This document shows, piece by piece, positions 49,764 through 61,369 of a stretch of 64,000 bases of DNA. The DNA is from Elusimicrobiota bacterium. Lineage in GTDB: Bacteria > Elusimicrobiota > Elusimicrobia > UBA1565 > UBA9628. The translations under genes were made by a program, and so were the position numbers. The stretch covers positions 3,638 through 67,637 of the forward strand of contig PLZD01000002.1 in the NCBI GenBank assembly GCA_003151975.1. Direction: 5' to 3'. Under the pieces are notes generated by a model. It ran no database searches, had not been told where the DNA came from, and saw only the letters and a program-made list of their open reading frames with translations. Position 1 is the stretch's first letter, and each line of letters opens with the position of its first letter.

Positions 49764-51212
49764 CTAGGGCAGGAAGCCGGCCGACGATTGCACGCTGGCG
49801 ATCAAGGGTTCAGGGTAGATTCCGAAGATGATCACTCCCGCGATCGCGACCGCCAGCCCGCCATAAAGATAGGGGCCTAGGGCGATGGGTTCCGCGCTGT
49901 CGGCCTGCTTGAAGAACATGTGGTAGGCGATGCGCATGTAGAAATAGACCGAGACCACGCTGTTGACCAAGCCGACGACGGCAAGGCCGATGTGCCCGGT
50001 CTTCACGGCGGACTCGAAAATGTAGAGCTTGCCGATGAATCCCGCCAGCGGCGGGATGCCCGCCAGCGAGAGCAGGCAGAAGGTCAGCGCCAATGCCAGC
50101 CCAAATGACCTGCGAGCGAGGCCGTTGAAGGCCTCGAGGCCGTACGGATCCTTTGCGCCGGCGGCAGCGGCCTCCGTGGCGACGGCCTGCACGACGACGA
50201 AGGCGCCGATGTTCATGGCGACATAGATGAACGAGTAAAGCAGAACTCCCTCGATCCCCCGGACGTCGCCGCCCGAAGTGCCGGCCGCCACCAGGCCGAT
50301 GAGCATATAGCCCGCCTGCGCGACCGACGAATAGGCCAAGAGACGCTTGACGTTGGTCTGGAACATCGCGGTGAAGTTGCCGATCGTCATGGTGAGCGCC
50401 GCGAGCAGCGTGAAGAGCGAGGTCAGGTCGAGCATCGACGCGGGAAGCATCAGCGTGAAGATCCGCATCAGCGCCGCGATCGTGGCGATCTTTGGAGCGA
50501 CCGAGAGATAGGCGGTGACGGGTGTCGGCGCGCCTTCGTAGGCGTCAGGCACCCAGAAATGCATCGGGGCAATCGAGGCCTTGAAGCCCAGGCCCAGCAG
50601 GATAAAAAGAAGGCCGAGAATCATCAGCGGCCCTGGAGCTTGGGTCACGTTGAGGAGGCGCGTCGAGCCCGTCGCGCCGTAGAACAGGGAGATGCCGTAG
50701 GCCATAATGGCGGAGGAGAAGGCGCCGAATAGAAAATACTTGAGCGCGCCTTCGTTGGACTTCGGATTGCGGCGCTCGAAGCCCGTCAGGATGAACGAGG
50801 AAATCGAGATGAGCTCGAGCGCGATGAAAGTCAGCAGCAAGTCCGTCGACGAGACGAGAAACATCATCCCCGCGCTGGCCATGAGCAGCAGCGAGGTGAA
50901 GATGCCGGCGTGCTTGCTCGGGAGTTCCCGGTACTCCAGGCCCATCAGCAGGCTCAGGACCGTGGTCAGAAGGATCAGCATCTTGAAGAATTGGCTGAAC
51001 GGATCGACGGCCCAAAGCGTTCCGACGCCTTGAAAATGCGCCCCATCAGAGATCGTGAAGCCGATCAGACACAGCGTGACGATGGAAATGATCCAGGCCA
51101 GGTGATAGAGCAGCCGGCCGTGCTTGGGAGCGACGAAGAGATCGCTGACCAGCAGGCCGAGCGCCAGCGAGCCCAGCGCGAATTCGGGGTAGAGCAGATT
51201 GAGGTGTTCCAT
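49764..51212 (-). CDS. nuoN: Complex I subunit N
   Basis: 482 residues, about 14 transmembrane helices; antiporter-like proton-pumping subunit of the membrane arm. Family blocks: GFERRNPKSNEGALKYFLFGAFSS, FKASIAPMHFWVPDAYEGAP with the conserved Lys and His, and LLAYSSVAQAGYMLIGL. Last gene of the nuoABCDHIJKLMN operon; the next gene upstream (nuoM) ends at the base before its start. Confidence 0.95.
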   Translation of the reverse strand: MEHLNLLYPEFALGSLALGLLVSDLFVAPKHGRLLYHLAWIISIVTLCLIGFTISDGAHFQGVGTLWAVDPFSQFFKMLILLTTVLSLLMGLEYRELPSKHAGIFTSLLLMASAGMMFLVSSTDLLLTFIALELISISSFILTGFERRNPKSNEGALKYFLFGAFSSAIMAYGISLFYGATGSTRLLNVTQAPGPLMILGLLFILLGLGFKASIAPMHFWVPDAYEGAPTPVTAYLSVAPKIATIAALMRIFTLMLPASMLDLTSLFTLLAALTMTIGNFTAMFQTNVKRLLAYSSVAQAGYMLIGLVAAGTSGGDVRGIEGVLLYSFIYVAMNIGAFVVVQAVATEAAAAGAKDPYGLEAFNGLARRSFGLALALTFCLLSLAGIPPLAGFIGKLYIFESAVKTGHIGLAVVGLVNSVVSVYFYMRIAYHMFFKQADSAEPIALGPYLYGGLAVAIAGVIIFGIYPEPLIASVQSSAGFLP

Positions 51213-52673
51213 CTATTTGAACATGTTGGCCATGTGGACCAAGGTCGTGTTCATGATGTCGAGCGCCCACTTCGGGTAAATCCCGAGCGCCACTGTCATC
51301 ACGGTGAGCGGCAGGATCGAGCAGAGCTCGCGAGCGTTGATGTCGGAGAGGCCGGCCCACTTGTTGTTGAACGGCCCCAGGAAGACTTTCTCCATCATGC
51401 GCAGGAAGAAGGCCGCCGTCGCCAGGACCCCGAGGACGCTGATCGCCGCGTAGATCTTCCACGCCTGGAACGAGCCAAGGAAGCAAAAGAACTCGCTGAT
51501 GAAGCCGGCAAGGCCCGGCAGGCCGAGCGAGGCGAAACAGGCGAGGAACATGAGCGCCGCGTAGACGGGCACACGGACGGCCAGGCCGCCGAAGGCCGAG
51601 ATGTCGCGCGTGTGGGCCCGGTCGTAGATCACGCCGACGAGCAAGAACAAGGAGCCCGTGATGATGCCGTGGGTGATCATCTGCATGACGGCGCCCTGAA
51701 ATCCAGTGGCGGTCACGCCCGCGATGCCGAGCAGGCAGTAGCCCATGTGGTTGACCGAAGAGTAGGCCACCATCTTCTTCATGTCGGTCTGCGCCATCGC
51801 GCAGAGCGCCCCGTAGACGATGTTGATCGTCGCGATCACGATAAGAGGCTTCAAGAACCAGTGGAAGCCCAGCGGCAGCATGCCGTAGGAGATGCGCATG
51901 AGGCCGTACACGCCCATCTTCAGCAGCACGGCTGCCAGAATCACTGACACGGCAGTCGGCGCCTCGACGTGGGCCAGCGGCAGCCACGTGTGGAACGGGA
52001 AGGCCGGGATTTTGATCGCGAAGCCGAAGTAGAATCCCAGGAAGACCAGGATTTGGAACCGGGGACTCCAGTTGGCGTTTGCGGCCATGAGGTCCGGCAG
52101 GTAGAACGTGTGCGGGTTCGTGTTGAAGTAGACAGCCAGGATCGCCAGCAGCATGAACACCGAACCAGAGAGAGTGTACAGGAAGAACTTGATGGCCGCG
52201 AACTCCTTCTTGGGGCCGCCCCAGATGCCGATCAAGAAGTACATCGGGACCAAGGTGATCTCCCAGAAGACGTAGAAGAGGACGAGGTCCTGCGCCTCGA
52301 AGACGCCGATCATGCCGGCCTCGAGAATCAGGAACCAGAAGAAGTACTCCTTGATGCGCTCTTTGATCCCGAACGAGCCGATAATCGCGAGCACGGTGAC
52401 GAAGGTCGTCAGCAGGACCAGCGGGAACGAGAGTCCATCGACGCCCAACGCGTATTGAATGTCCATCGACGGAATCCACGAGAAGCGCTCGGTGAACTGC
52501 ATCAACGGCGTCGTGCGGTCGAAAGCGTAGAGGACGAACAGCGAGAACACGAAGGACAGGCCGCTGGCGATCAAGGCCGTGATCTGGATCGGCTTCTCCG
52601 CCTCTTTCGGCAGGCAAAGAATGACCAAGGCTCCCGCGACCGGGATGAAGGTGATGAGGCTCAAAATGTTCAT
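51213..52673 (-). CDS. nuoM: Complex I subunit M
   Basis: 486 residues, antiporter-like membrane subunit. Blocks: GVDGLSFPLVLLTTFV with the conserved channel Glu just after (LILEAGMIGVFEAQDL), FAIKIPAFPFHTWLPLAHVEAPTA, and VAYSSVNHMGYCLLGI. Contiguous with nuoN and 9 bases from nuoL. Confidence 0.95.
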   Translation of the reverse strand: MNILSLITFIPVAGALVILCLPKEAEKPIQITALIASGLSFVFSLFVLYAFDRTTPLMQFTERFSWIPSMDIQYALGVDGLSFPLVLLTTFVTVLAIIGSFGIKERIKEYFFWFLILEAGMIGVFEAQDLVLFYVFWEITLVPMYFLIGIWGGPKKEFAAIKFFLYTLSGSVFMLLAILAVYFNTNPHTFYLPDLMAANANWSPRFQILVFLGFYFGFAIKIPAFPFHTWLPLAHVEAPTAVSVILAAVLLKMGVYGLMRISYGMLPLGFHWFLKPLIVIATINIVYGALCAMAQTDMKKMVAYSSVNHMGYCLLGIAGVTATGFQGAVMQMITHGIITGSLFLLVGVIYDRAHTRDISAFGGLAVRVPVYAALMFLACFASLGLPGLAGFISEFFCFLGSFQAWKIYAAISVLGVLATAAFFLRMMEKVFLGPFNNKWAGLSDINARELCSILPLTVMTVALGIYPKWALDIMNTTLVHMANMFK

Positions 52674-52682
52674 GCGCGTCTC

Positions 52683-54656
52683 CTAGCGAGAAAGTATCAA
52701 GATCGTGAAAAGACTGACGGCCACGGCAATATACATGAGGTATTCCTGCGCCTGCCCGTGCGTGACCAAGGAGCGCAGCAGGACGCCGGCGTCCATGCTC
52801 AGGCCTCCGAAGCCGTCCACGGTGCGATCCACGAAAATGTTGTCGACGAGCGCGCTGAGCTCGGCCAAGAGCGTCGTGACGAGGCCCCAGCTGTCCACGA
52901 AGAACTGGTCGATGACCGAGGAGTCGAACCAGAAGGCGAACTTGGCGACGCGGTCGCAGAAGGCCACCAAGCCCAGGAACAAGGCGTCCATGCCGTAGCG
53001 GTTCTCGAGCACGCTGAACAGTATCGAGAAGCGCGACTTGAGGCTTTCGGCGAGGCGGAAGTCGTTGCGGCCGTAGAGGCGCCACGACAGCATGATCGAG
53101 GCGACCACCAGGCCCGTCACGTAGAGGCCCAGATGAGCGGGGGCTTCGGTCTCCGGGACGAGGCCTTCGGGCAGCTTGAAATTAACGAGCCGCTCGAACA
53201 GGCCGCCGTGTTCCAGCCCGAAGCCCGAGACGAACGAGAGGAAAGCCAGCAAGACCAGCGGCCCGAGCATGACCCACGGCGACTCGTGCGCGTGGTGGTG
53301 CTTCTCGTGGTCGCGGTCATCGCCCACGAAGGTCAGGAAGACCATGCGGAACATGTAGAAGGCGGTGAGCAGCGCGGCGAAAGTCAGGAGATAGAACATC
53401 ACATGATTGTAGGCGTAGACCTTCTCCAGGATCATGTCCTTCGAGTAATAGCCGGCGAATGGGGGGATGCCCGAGATCGCCAGCGTCCCGATGAACATCG
53501 TCGCGAAAGTGAAGGGCATCTTTTTCGCGAGTCCCCCCATCTGCCGCATGTCGTTGGTGTGCACGGCGTGGATCACGGAGCCCGCGCCCAAGAACAACAG
53601 CGCCTTGAAGAAGGCGTGCGTGGTCAGGTGGAACAGGCCGGCGGTGTAGCCGCCGCAGCCCAGCGCGCACATCATGAAGCCGAGCTGCGAGACCGTCGAG
53701 AAGGCCAGCACGCGCTTGATGTCGTAGGCGACCAGGGCCATCGTCGCGGTCAACAGCGCCGTGACGAGGCCCGTCCAAGCGACGGCGCCCATCGCGATAT
53801 CGCTGTGAACGAAGATGAAGTAGGTCTTGCCGACGAGATAAATGCCGGCCGCGACCATCGTGGCCGCGTGGATCAGAGCCGAGACGGGCGTCGGGCCCTC
53901 CATCGCGTCGGGCAGCCAGATAAAGAGCGGCCATTGCGCGGACTTGCCGGCCGCTCCGAACAAAATCCCGAGGCCGATGGCGGTGGCGGCGGCCGTCGAC
54001 AGGTAGCCCGGCATCGCGGCCGAGACGGTCATCGCCGTGATATTGAAGGTGCCGAACTTGGCCCAGATCAGCAGGAGCGCGAGATACAGGCCGCAGTCGC
54101 CGAGCTTGGTCGTCATGAAGGCTTTCTTCGAGGCGTAAGCCGGTCCCGGCTTCTCGAACCAGAAGCCGATCAACAAATAGGACGAGACGCCGACGAGTTC
54201 CCAGCAGGCGAAGGTCACCAGCAGGTTGCTCGAGACGACCAAGCCGAGCATCGAGGCGGTGAAGAACGACAGGAAGGCGTAGTAGCGTTTGAAGCGCGGA
54301 TCGCCGTGCATGTAGCCCAGCGAGTAGAGCTGGACGAGGAAGCTCACCAAGGTGACGACGACAAGCATGACGGACGCCGGGCCGTCGATGAGGATGCCGA
54401 TTGGCATGGGCACGGTGAAGCCCTTGCCGGCGACGTCGGCCGCGAAGGAGAACCAGGTCCAGTTCGCCTCGTAAGGCAGGGCCGAGGCGCCGCTTGCGGC
54501 GCCGTAGAAAATCACGACCGACTGGACGAAGCACCAGAACATCGCGGCCAAGCCGAGATAGGGCGCGGGCGAATGCGAGTCTTCCTTGAAGAAAAGCAAG
54601 ATGATGAGAGAGGTCGTCAGGGGCAGAAGCGGGATCAGGTAGGCGTGTTCTAGCAT
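52683..54656 (-). CDS. nuoL: Complex I subunit L
   Basis: 657 residues, the longest antiporter-like subunit; ends with the lateral helix region (about 520-657). Blocks: FWCFVQSVVIF, FACWELVGVSSYLLIGFW, GKSAQWPLFIWLPDAMEGPTPVSALIHAATMV and LAFSTVSQLGFMMCALG. Length is normal for NuoL with the C-terminal piston helix. Follows nuoK by 3 bases. Confidence 0.95.
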   Translation of the reverse strand: MLEHAYLIPLLPLTTSLIILLFFKEDSHSPAPYLGLAAMFWCFVQSVVIFYGAASGASALPYEANWTWFSFAADVAGKGFTVPMPIGILIDGPASVMLVVVTLVSFLVQLYSLGYMHGDPRFKRYYAFLSFFTASMLGLVVSSNLLVTFACWELVGVSSYLLIGFWFEKPGPAYASKKAFMTTKLGDCGLYLALLLIWAKFGTFNITAMTVSAAMPGYLSTAAATAIGLGILFGAAGKSAQWPLFIWLPDAMEGPTPVSALIHAATMVAAGIYLVGKTYFIFVHSDIAMGAVAWTGLVTALLTATMALVAYDIKRVLAFSTVSQLGFMMCALGCGGYTAGLFHLTTHAFFKALLFLGAGSVIHAVHTNDMRQMGGLAKKMPFTFATMFIGTLAISGIPPFAGYYSKDMILEKVYAYNHVMFYLLTFAALLTAFYMFRMVFLTFVGDDRDHEKHHHAHESPWVMLGPLVLLAFLSFVSGFGLEHGGLFERLVNFKLPEGLVPETEAPAHLGLYVTGLVVASIMLSWRLYGRNDFRLAESLKSRFSILFSVLENRYGMDALFLGLVAFCDRVAKFAFWFDSSVIDQFFVDSWGLVTTLLAELSALVDNIFVDRTVDGFGGLSMDAGVLLRSLVTHGQAQEYLMYIAVAVSLFTILILSR

Positions 54657-54659
54657 GAG

Positions 54660-54965
54660 TTATCCCTTGAGCAGGCTGAAATCCTCGACGTAGACGGTGT
54701 CGGTGTTGCGGTAGATCGCCAGCACCAGGGCCAAGCCCACGACGACCTCGGCGGCCGCGATCGTGATGAAGAACAGGGCCACCGCCTGCCCCGCGACGCC
54801 CTGCGGATGGAGGAAACGGTTGAAGGCGGCTAAGTTGATGTTGGCGGCGTTGAAGATGAGCTCGATGCTCATGAGGATGCCGATGATGTTCCGGCGCGTG
54901 AGCGCGCCGAAGATGCCGATTAGGAAGACGATGGCGCCCAGCGTCAGGTAATGGGTCAGGGTCAT
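54660..54965 (-). CDS. nuoK: Complex I subunit K
   Basis: 101 residues from the ATG at 54965, three helices, the normal NuoK size. IGILMSIELIFNAANINLAAFN contains the conserved membrane Glu, and ITIAAAEVVVGLALVLAIYR the second. Start overlaps the nuoJ stop by 4 bases. The frame upstream is nuoJ in another phase. Confidence 0.94.
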   Translation of the reverse strand: MTLTHYLTLGAIVFLIGIFGALTRRNIIGILMSIELIFNAANINLAAFNRFLHPQGVAGQAVALFFITIAAAEVVVGLALVLAIYRNTDTVYVEDFSLLKG

Positions 54966-55459
54966 TCCGGTTTCTCCACGTGAGAGAAGAAGATCGCGCC
55001 GAGCAAGGCGGCCGTCAGCACGAGCGAGACCAGCTCGAAAGGGACCGCGTAATCGCCCATCATGAGCTGGCCCAGCAACTTGGTCGTGGGCTGAGCGGCC
55101 GTCGTCACGGTCGAGCCCGAGAAGGAACTGGCCACGCGCCACAGCCCAACCATCGAAATGCAGCAGATCAGCACGGCCGCGAGCCATTGGTTGTTGACCT
55201 GGCGCAGGTGCAGATCCGAGGCGCGGCCCAAGAGCATGACGACGAACATGATCAGAACCGCGATGCCGCTGACATAGATCAGGATCTGGCCCGCGAATAG
55301 GAAGTCCGCCGAGAGCGAGGCGAATATGCCGGCCACTCCGGCCAGGCTCAGTCCCAGGAAGAGCGAGGAGTGCACGGTGTTCCGGTGCATGACCACGCCG
55401 AGCGCACTGATGACGACGAGCGCGGAAAGGCTGTAGAACACGATCGCTTCGAAAGTCAT
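54962..55459 (-). CDS. nuoJ: Complex I subunit J
   Basis: 165 residues from the ATG at 55459, five helices. GVVMHRNTVHSSLFLGLSL and ILIYVSGIAVLIMFVVMLLG (pi-bulge helix region) are the NuoJ signatures. Overlaps nuoI (4 bases) and nuoK (4 bases). Confidence 0.93.
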   Translation of the reverse strand: MTFEAIVFYSLSALVVISALGVVMHRNTVHSSLFLGLSLAGVAGIFASLSADFLFAGQILIYVSGIAVLIMFVVMLLGRASDLHLRQVNNQWLAAVLICCISMVGLWRVASSFSGSTVTTAAQPTTKLLGQLMMGDYAVPFELVSLVLTAALLGAIFFSHVEKPE

Positions 55460-55983
55460 CGGCGCGGGGCCACCTCGTGGATGCTGATCTGGCCCGGGGG
55501 AGCCTTGAACTCCTTGACCTTGCGGTCCCAGTATTTCCCGATGAACCCGAAGCCGGCCTTCCAGCAGCGGACCATCTCGTCCCTGTTGAAGAACACGAGC
55601 TCGTAGTCGAGCGAGTGCCACACGGACTTTGGCTTGGTTGGGCAGGACTCCTCGCAGAGCCGGCAGAAATTGCATTTTCCGAAGTCGATCGTGTAGAAGT
55701 CGACCTTGGCGACCTTCTTCTTCAGCGCGGGGTTCTTGGGGTCGGGCACCGTCGCGTTCTCGAGCGCGATGCAGACCGAGGGGCAGGCCTTCACGCAGAG
55801 GTTGCACGAGATGCAGGTCTCGGGGTCGAAGAGCAGGGCCCCGCGAAATTTCTCATAAGGGACAAGCTTCTCCGTCGGGTATTGCACGGTCACCGAGGGC
55901 TTGAACATGTAGCGCAAGGTGATCCAAAGGCCCTGGCAAATAGCCCAGGTCGCGCCGAAAACATGCTTGAAGTATTCGATCAT
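55456..55983 (-). CDS. nuoI: Complex I subunit I (2x 4Fe-4S)
   Basis: 175 residues. Two ferredoxin motifs, CISCNLCVKACPSVC and CNFCRLCEESCP, bind clusters N6a/N6b. An amphipathic N-terminal helix (FKHVFGATWAICQGLW) contacts the membrane arm. Overlaps nuoH by 4 bases. Confidence 0.95.
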   Translation of the reverse strand: MIEYFKHVFGATWAICQGLWITLRYMFKPSVTVQYPTEKLVPYEKFRGALLFDPETCISCNLCVKACPSVCIALENATVPDPKNPALKKKVAKVDFYTIDFGKCNFCRLCEESCPTKPKSVWHSLDYELVFFNRDEMVRCWKAGFGFIGKYWDRKVKEFKAPPGQISIHEVAPRR

Positions 55984-57409
55984 CTAATCACCAGGTAGAT
56001 TCCCGCGAAGGCGATGTTGGCGAAGCTCCAGGGGATCAGGAACTTCCAGCAGAAGTCCATGAGCTGGTCGACGCGCAGGCGCGGGAAGGTCCAGCGAAAC
56101 CAAATGAACACGAACATCATGAGCATGGCCTTGGCCAGCATCCAGATCCAGCTCGGGATGATGTGATCGAAGAAGAAGGGCGAGGCGCCGCCGCCGAGGA
56201 AGAACGTCGAGAGCAGGAACGACGCCAACAGCACGTAGCCGTATTCCGTCAAGAAAAAGATGGACCACTTCATGCCGGAGTACTCCGTGTGGAAGCCGGC
56301 GACGAGCTCGGACTCGGCCTCGGCGATGTCGAACGGGACGCGGTTGGTCTCGGCGACCGACGAGATCAGGAAGATCACGAACGCCAGCTGTCCAATGACC
56401 GGGTAGAAGATGAACCACTTGGGCAGCACGCCGTGCCAGTAGCCGGCCTGGGACTGAGCGATGACCGCGAGGTCCATCGAGCCCGCGAACATCAGGACGG
56501 GCACCACGGAAAATCCGCGGGGAAGCTCGTAGCTGACCATCTGGGCCGCCGAACGCAGGCCGCCGAGCAAGGAATACTTGTTTCCCGAGGCCCAGCCGGC
56601 CATGACGATGCCGATAACCGAGATGCCGGAGATGGCGAAGATGTAGAGCGTGCCGATGTCGATGCTCGCGGCCGAGAGGTCCAATCCGAACGAGACGGGC
56701 GCGAAGGCGACCATCACGGGTACTACGACGATCGCCGGCGCCAAGGCGTGAACCCAGCTGTCGGCGGCGGCCGGAGTGATGTCTTCCTTTAATAGGAGCT
56801 TGATGCCGTCGACCAAGGTCTGCGCCCAGCCGTGCATGTTCCAGCCCTTGATGAAGCCTCCCGAATAGACGGGCCCCAGGCGCGACTGCATGTGCGCCGA
56901 GATCTTGCGCTCCCACCAGATGGCCCAGAGGCCGTTGATCAGCACTATGTGGAGCACGATCAAGAGCTTTATGGCGATCCAGACGAGCTGGGTCAGGGTG
57001 TCAGGGCTCATTCGCAAGAAAGCGGCGATCTGTGAGTGGCTGGAGGAGAACGCGGACAGGAAATCGTAGACCAATCCCCCCCAGTGCGAGAGCTCGCCCA
57101 CGGCGGCGCCGGTGGCGAAGATGCCGCCGATGATCCCGACGAGCATCGCCGCGGAAAGGGCGTAGCCGGGGCGGGACCAAGGGCTCTTCCAAAGTTCGGT
57201 CGGCCAGTAGCGGGTGTTCTTGAGGAGGATGCCGTTCTTCTCGTTGAAAACCGGGTCGGGAATAACGAATTTTGGTTTTGGTGCGGGTTTAGGTGCTGCG
57301 GCCGCTGGCGCGGCCGTCCCTGCGGCAGCAGGCACCGGCGCAGCCGCAGGGGTCGGAACGGCGGGTTTCGGAACCGGTTTCTCTTCGGGCTTGTCGTTCA
57401 CGGGCTCGG

Positions 57410-57413
<4 letters not shown>
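55980..57413 (-). CDS. nuoH: Complex I subunit H with long N-terminal extension
   Basis: 477 residues from the ATG at 57413. The usual NuoH starts only near residue 140 (IAIKLLIVLHIVLINGLWAIWWERK); before it lies a Pro/Ala-rich segment (about 12-48) and an extra hydrophobic helix (about 84-107). The core has the quinone-channel blocks: LADGIKLL-like VDGIKLLLKED, GWASGNKYSLLGGLRSAAQMVSYE, and ETNRVPFDIAEAESELVAGFHTEYSG. The start overlaps nuoD (4 bases). Gene order D-H skips nuoE, F and G. Confidence 0.92.
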
Positions 57414-58545
<1,132 letters not shown>

Positions 58546-58549
<4 letters not shown>

Positions 58550-59114
58550 TCGTCGTACTTGTCCTTGATGTGGACGTAATCCTTGCGCAGCGGATGTCCC
58601 TGCGTGAAATCGGGCGTCAAGATCTTGATGAGATTGGGATGCCCGTCGAAGAGAATACCCATAAGGTCGAAAAGCTCGCGTTCCTGCCAATCGGCGGCCT
58701 TAAAGAGCCCGGTCAGCGTGGGCACGCGCGGGTTGTCGCGCGGAATCTCGAGGCGCAGAAAAAACCGGACCCGGTCCGCGATGCTTGCGAAGGTCCAGAC
58801 GAGCTCGAAAGCGGGATGATAATTGAAGCCCGGCGTCGCGGTCGGGATGCTCTGCGGCGTCGCGCCCTCAGCGAGGAAGATGTTGGGGTTCGGGTTGCGG
58901 ATGTATCCCTCGGGCTTGACCGCGCCCAGCCAGTCGGTGGCGCTGATCATCTCGAGGTAGTCGAATCCGAGATCTTCCTTCAATAGCTTCGCTGTCGGCA
59001 CGAGCTCGTCGGCGGACGGAAGCCGCATCGTCAAGTAATCCTTGACCTGGGCCGAAGCCTTCTCGAGGCGCGGCAGCTTCGACGCGAGCTTGGACAGCAG
59101 TTCGTCCTGAGTCA

Positions 59115-59115
<1 letters not shown>
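58546..59115 (-). CDS. nuoC: Complex I subunit C (30-kDa homologue)
   Basis: 189 residues; RFFLRLEIPRDNPRVPTLTGLFKAADWQERELFDLMGILFDGHPNL is the family signature region (shown only in part: ERELFDLMGI, FDGHPNL). Stand-alone, not fused to NuoD. Start overlaps the nuoB stop by 1 base. Confidence 0.93.
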
Positions 59116-59716
<601 letters not shown>

Positions 59717-59726
<10 letters not shown>

Positions 59727-60073
59727 TGCAGTGCTCCCTTGACCCAGGCGTAGGCCAGACCGAGGAAGAGGATCGTCAGAAAAATCCCCATCTCGACGAT
59801 GGCCACAGGCCCCACGGATTTCGTGGCCACGGCCCACGGGTACACGAACAAAGTCTCGGCGTCGAACAGGACGAAGAGAAGCGCGAAAACGTAAAAGCGG
59901 ATGTTGAGCTTGACCTCGGTCGTGCCGACGGCGGGCATGCCGCACTCGTAGGTGGTCAGCTTGCGGGCATACTCGACCTTGGGCCGCAACAGCTTGGCGG
60001 CGATCAAAGTGACGGCGGCAAACGCGACGCCCAACAGCACCATCGCGTAAACGGCGGCGTAGGCCGGCATCAT
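59717..60073 (-). CDS. nuoA: Complex I subunit A
   Basis: 118 residues, three helices. [40 protein letters not shown] is the diagnostic loop-helix region (Cys and Glu/Asp visible in YECGMP and LFDAETLF). First nuo gene; overlaps the methyltransferase gene upstream by 4 bases. Confidence 0.94.
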
Positions 60074-61065
60074 CGAGGAAGCCCTCTCTTTTGGATGAGC
60101 ACTTTGAAAATCTCCCCCATGCCGTCGGGGTGGAAGAGCGTCTTGACTTGGCCGCGCGCGCGGATCGCGGCGACGCTGTCGCCTTGGGGAAGCCAGTCCC
60201 CGATGCCGCCTTCTACAAGGAAGCGCCCCAAAGTCTCGTACGAGTCGACCTCGAAGCCGAGCTTTTGGCCTTCGGCGATGAGGGGATCGAAATCGACGGA
60301 GGCCGTGATGTCCTTGAATCCCTTCCCTTCGGTCAGGCGGAAATCGGTGGTGTGCTTGAAGAACGTCCGCGGCGGATTGAGCGAGCCGCCCATCCGGCGG
60401 CCGTAATCGATCGTCATCAAGAAGCCGGCGCGCAGCTTGTCCGAGACCGTGCGCAGCCAGCGCAAGGCCTCGAGGTTGACCGAGTGGCGTTCTCCCTCGG
60501 ACAGCGCCGGCGCGATCATCGCGGCATAAGGCTTGAGCTCGTCGGTGGAGAGGTCGGAGAGCAGCGCCCGGCCCGATTCCTCGACGTAGACCTCGTAGAT
60601 CGAGCCGCCTCGCTTTTCGAGCAAGTGCACCGGGAACGCGTCGACGAGTTCGTTGGAAAGGAAAACGCCAGCGCTCGGGAGCACTTCCTCGAGCCGGCTG
60701 TATCCGACGGCATTGACGGATTTCGACAGCGCAAGCACGCTGTCGAGCAAAGCCGTGCGCGAGCGCTCAACGAGGACGTAGCGGACGGTGTCGGCCCACC
60801 GCGGCGATAGCCCGCGCAGCGCCTTGATGACGTCCTCGGCCAAGCGTCCGGAGCCCGAGCCCATCTCGGTGATCGAGTATGGGCCCGGGACCCCGGCTTC
60901 AGCGAGCGCATCGAGCCGCCGCTTGATCTCCCGAGCGACCACGCCGGCGAAGGCGGGGTGCAGTTCGGGAGCGGTGTAGAAGTCTTCGGTGGGTGTGCGC
61001 CGGGAATAATAGCCGCGCTCAGGGTCATAGAGCGCCGAATCCATGTAGTCCCGGAAAGTCTGCAT
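60070..61065 (-). CDS. MidA/NDUFAF7-family SAM-dependent methyltransferase
   Basis: 331 residues. The N-terminal [27 protein letters not shown] block and SAM motif [15 protein letters not shown] match the MidA/NDUFAF7 family (PF02636). In mitochondria NDUFAF7 dimethylates an Arg of the 49-kDa (NuoD) subunit early in complex I assembly. Here the gene overlaps nuoA by 4 bases and opens the nuo operon, which points to the same role. [12 protein letters not shown] is the family's conserved NELxDA block. Confidence 0.85.
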   Translation of the reverse strand: MQTFRDYMDSALYDPERGYYSRRTPTEDFYTAPELHPAFAGVVAREIKRRLDALAEAGVPGPYSITEMGSGSGRLAEDVIKALRGLSPRWADTVRYVLVERSRTALLDSVLALSKSVNAVGYSRLEEVLPSAGVFLSNELVDAFPVHLLEKRGGSIYEVYVEESGRALLSDLSTDELKPYAAMIAPALSEGERHSVNLEALRWLRTVSDKLRAGFLMTIDYGRRMGGSLNPPRTFFKHTTDFRLTEGKGFKDITASVDFDPLIAEGQKLGFEVDSYETLGRFLVEGGIGDWLPQGDSVAAIRARGQVKTLFHPDGMGEIFKVLIQKRGLPR

Positions 61066-61082
61066 GCCCTTAGCGGGCTACC

Positions 61083-61265
61083 TTAGGCGAGGTCTTCCGC
61101 GCCCAGGGTCTTCTTCTTGCCGTCGGCCTTGACCTTCTCGATGGAGGCCTGGACCAAAGAGATGACCTTGGTAGAAAGGCTCTCGATGAAATCCCCGCCG
61201 GTGCGGAAGCCGGCTTCCTTGACGATCTTCTTGATCTTGCTGGTGACGACGAGCGTTTCGGCCAT
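61083..61265 (-). CDS. Bacterial histone-fold protein
   Basis: 60 residues from the ATG at 61265. A single histone fold: helix 1 (KIKKIVKEAG), FRTGGDFIESLSTKVISLVQASIEKVKADG as the long central helix (seen in parts), and the end KKKTLGAEDLA, which matches the K-T-(x)-x-x-D L2/helix 3 signature of archaeal and bacterial minimal histones. Presumably a DNA-binding dimer. It has a strong promoter and a GGAGGT ribosome site 9 bases upstream. The methyltransferase-nuo operon starts 17 bases downstream. Confidence 0.8.
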   Translation of the reverse strand: MAETLVVTSKIKKIVKEAGFRTGGDFIESLSTKVISLVQASIEKVKADGKKKTLGAEDLA

Positions 61266-61307
61266 GATCTTGTGACCTCCGTTGATGTTGCGGCTCCGGC
61301 TGCGGCT

Positions 61308-61337
61308 AATATATCTATAAACGCACGAGCATGTCAA
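61308..61337 (-). promoter_or_regulatory. Sigma70 promoter of the histone (and possibly nuo) unit
   Basis: TTGACA (61332-61337), 18 bases, TATATT (61308-61313), minus strand; about 37 bases of leader with Shine-Dalgarno GGAGGT. No separate promoter is obvious before the methyltransferase gene. Confidence 0.65.
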
Positions 61338-61369
61338 ATAACGGCAAAATATGGAACCGGCTAAATCTG

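Noticed and set aside
51969-54653. 894-codon open frame opposite nuoL/nuoM
   Set aside because: Low-complexity charged translation with no recognisable domain; nuoL and nuoM on the other strand are certain.
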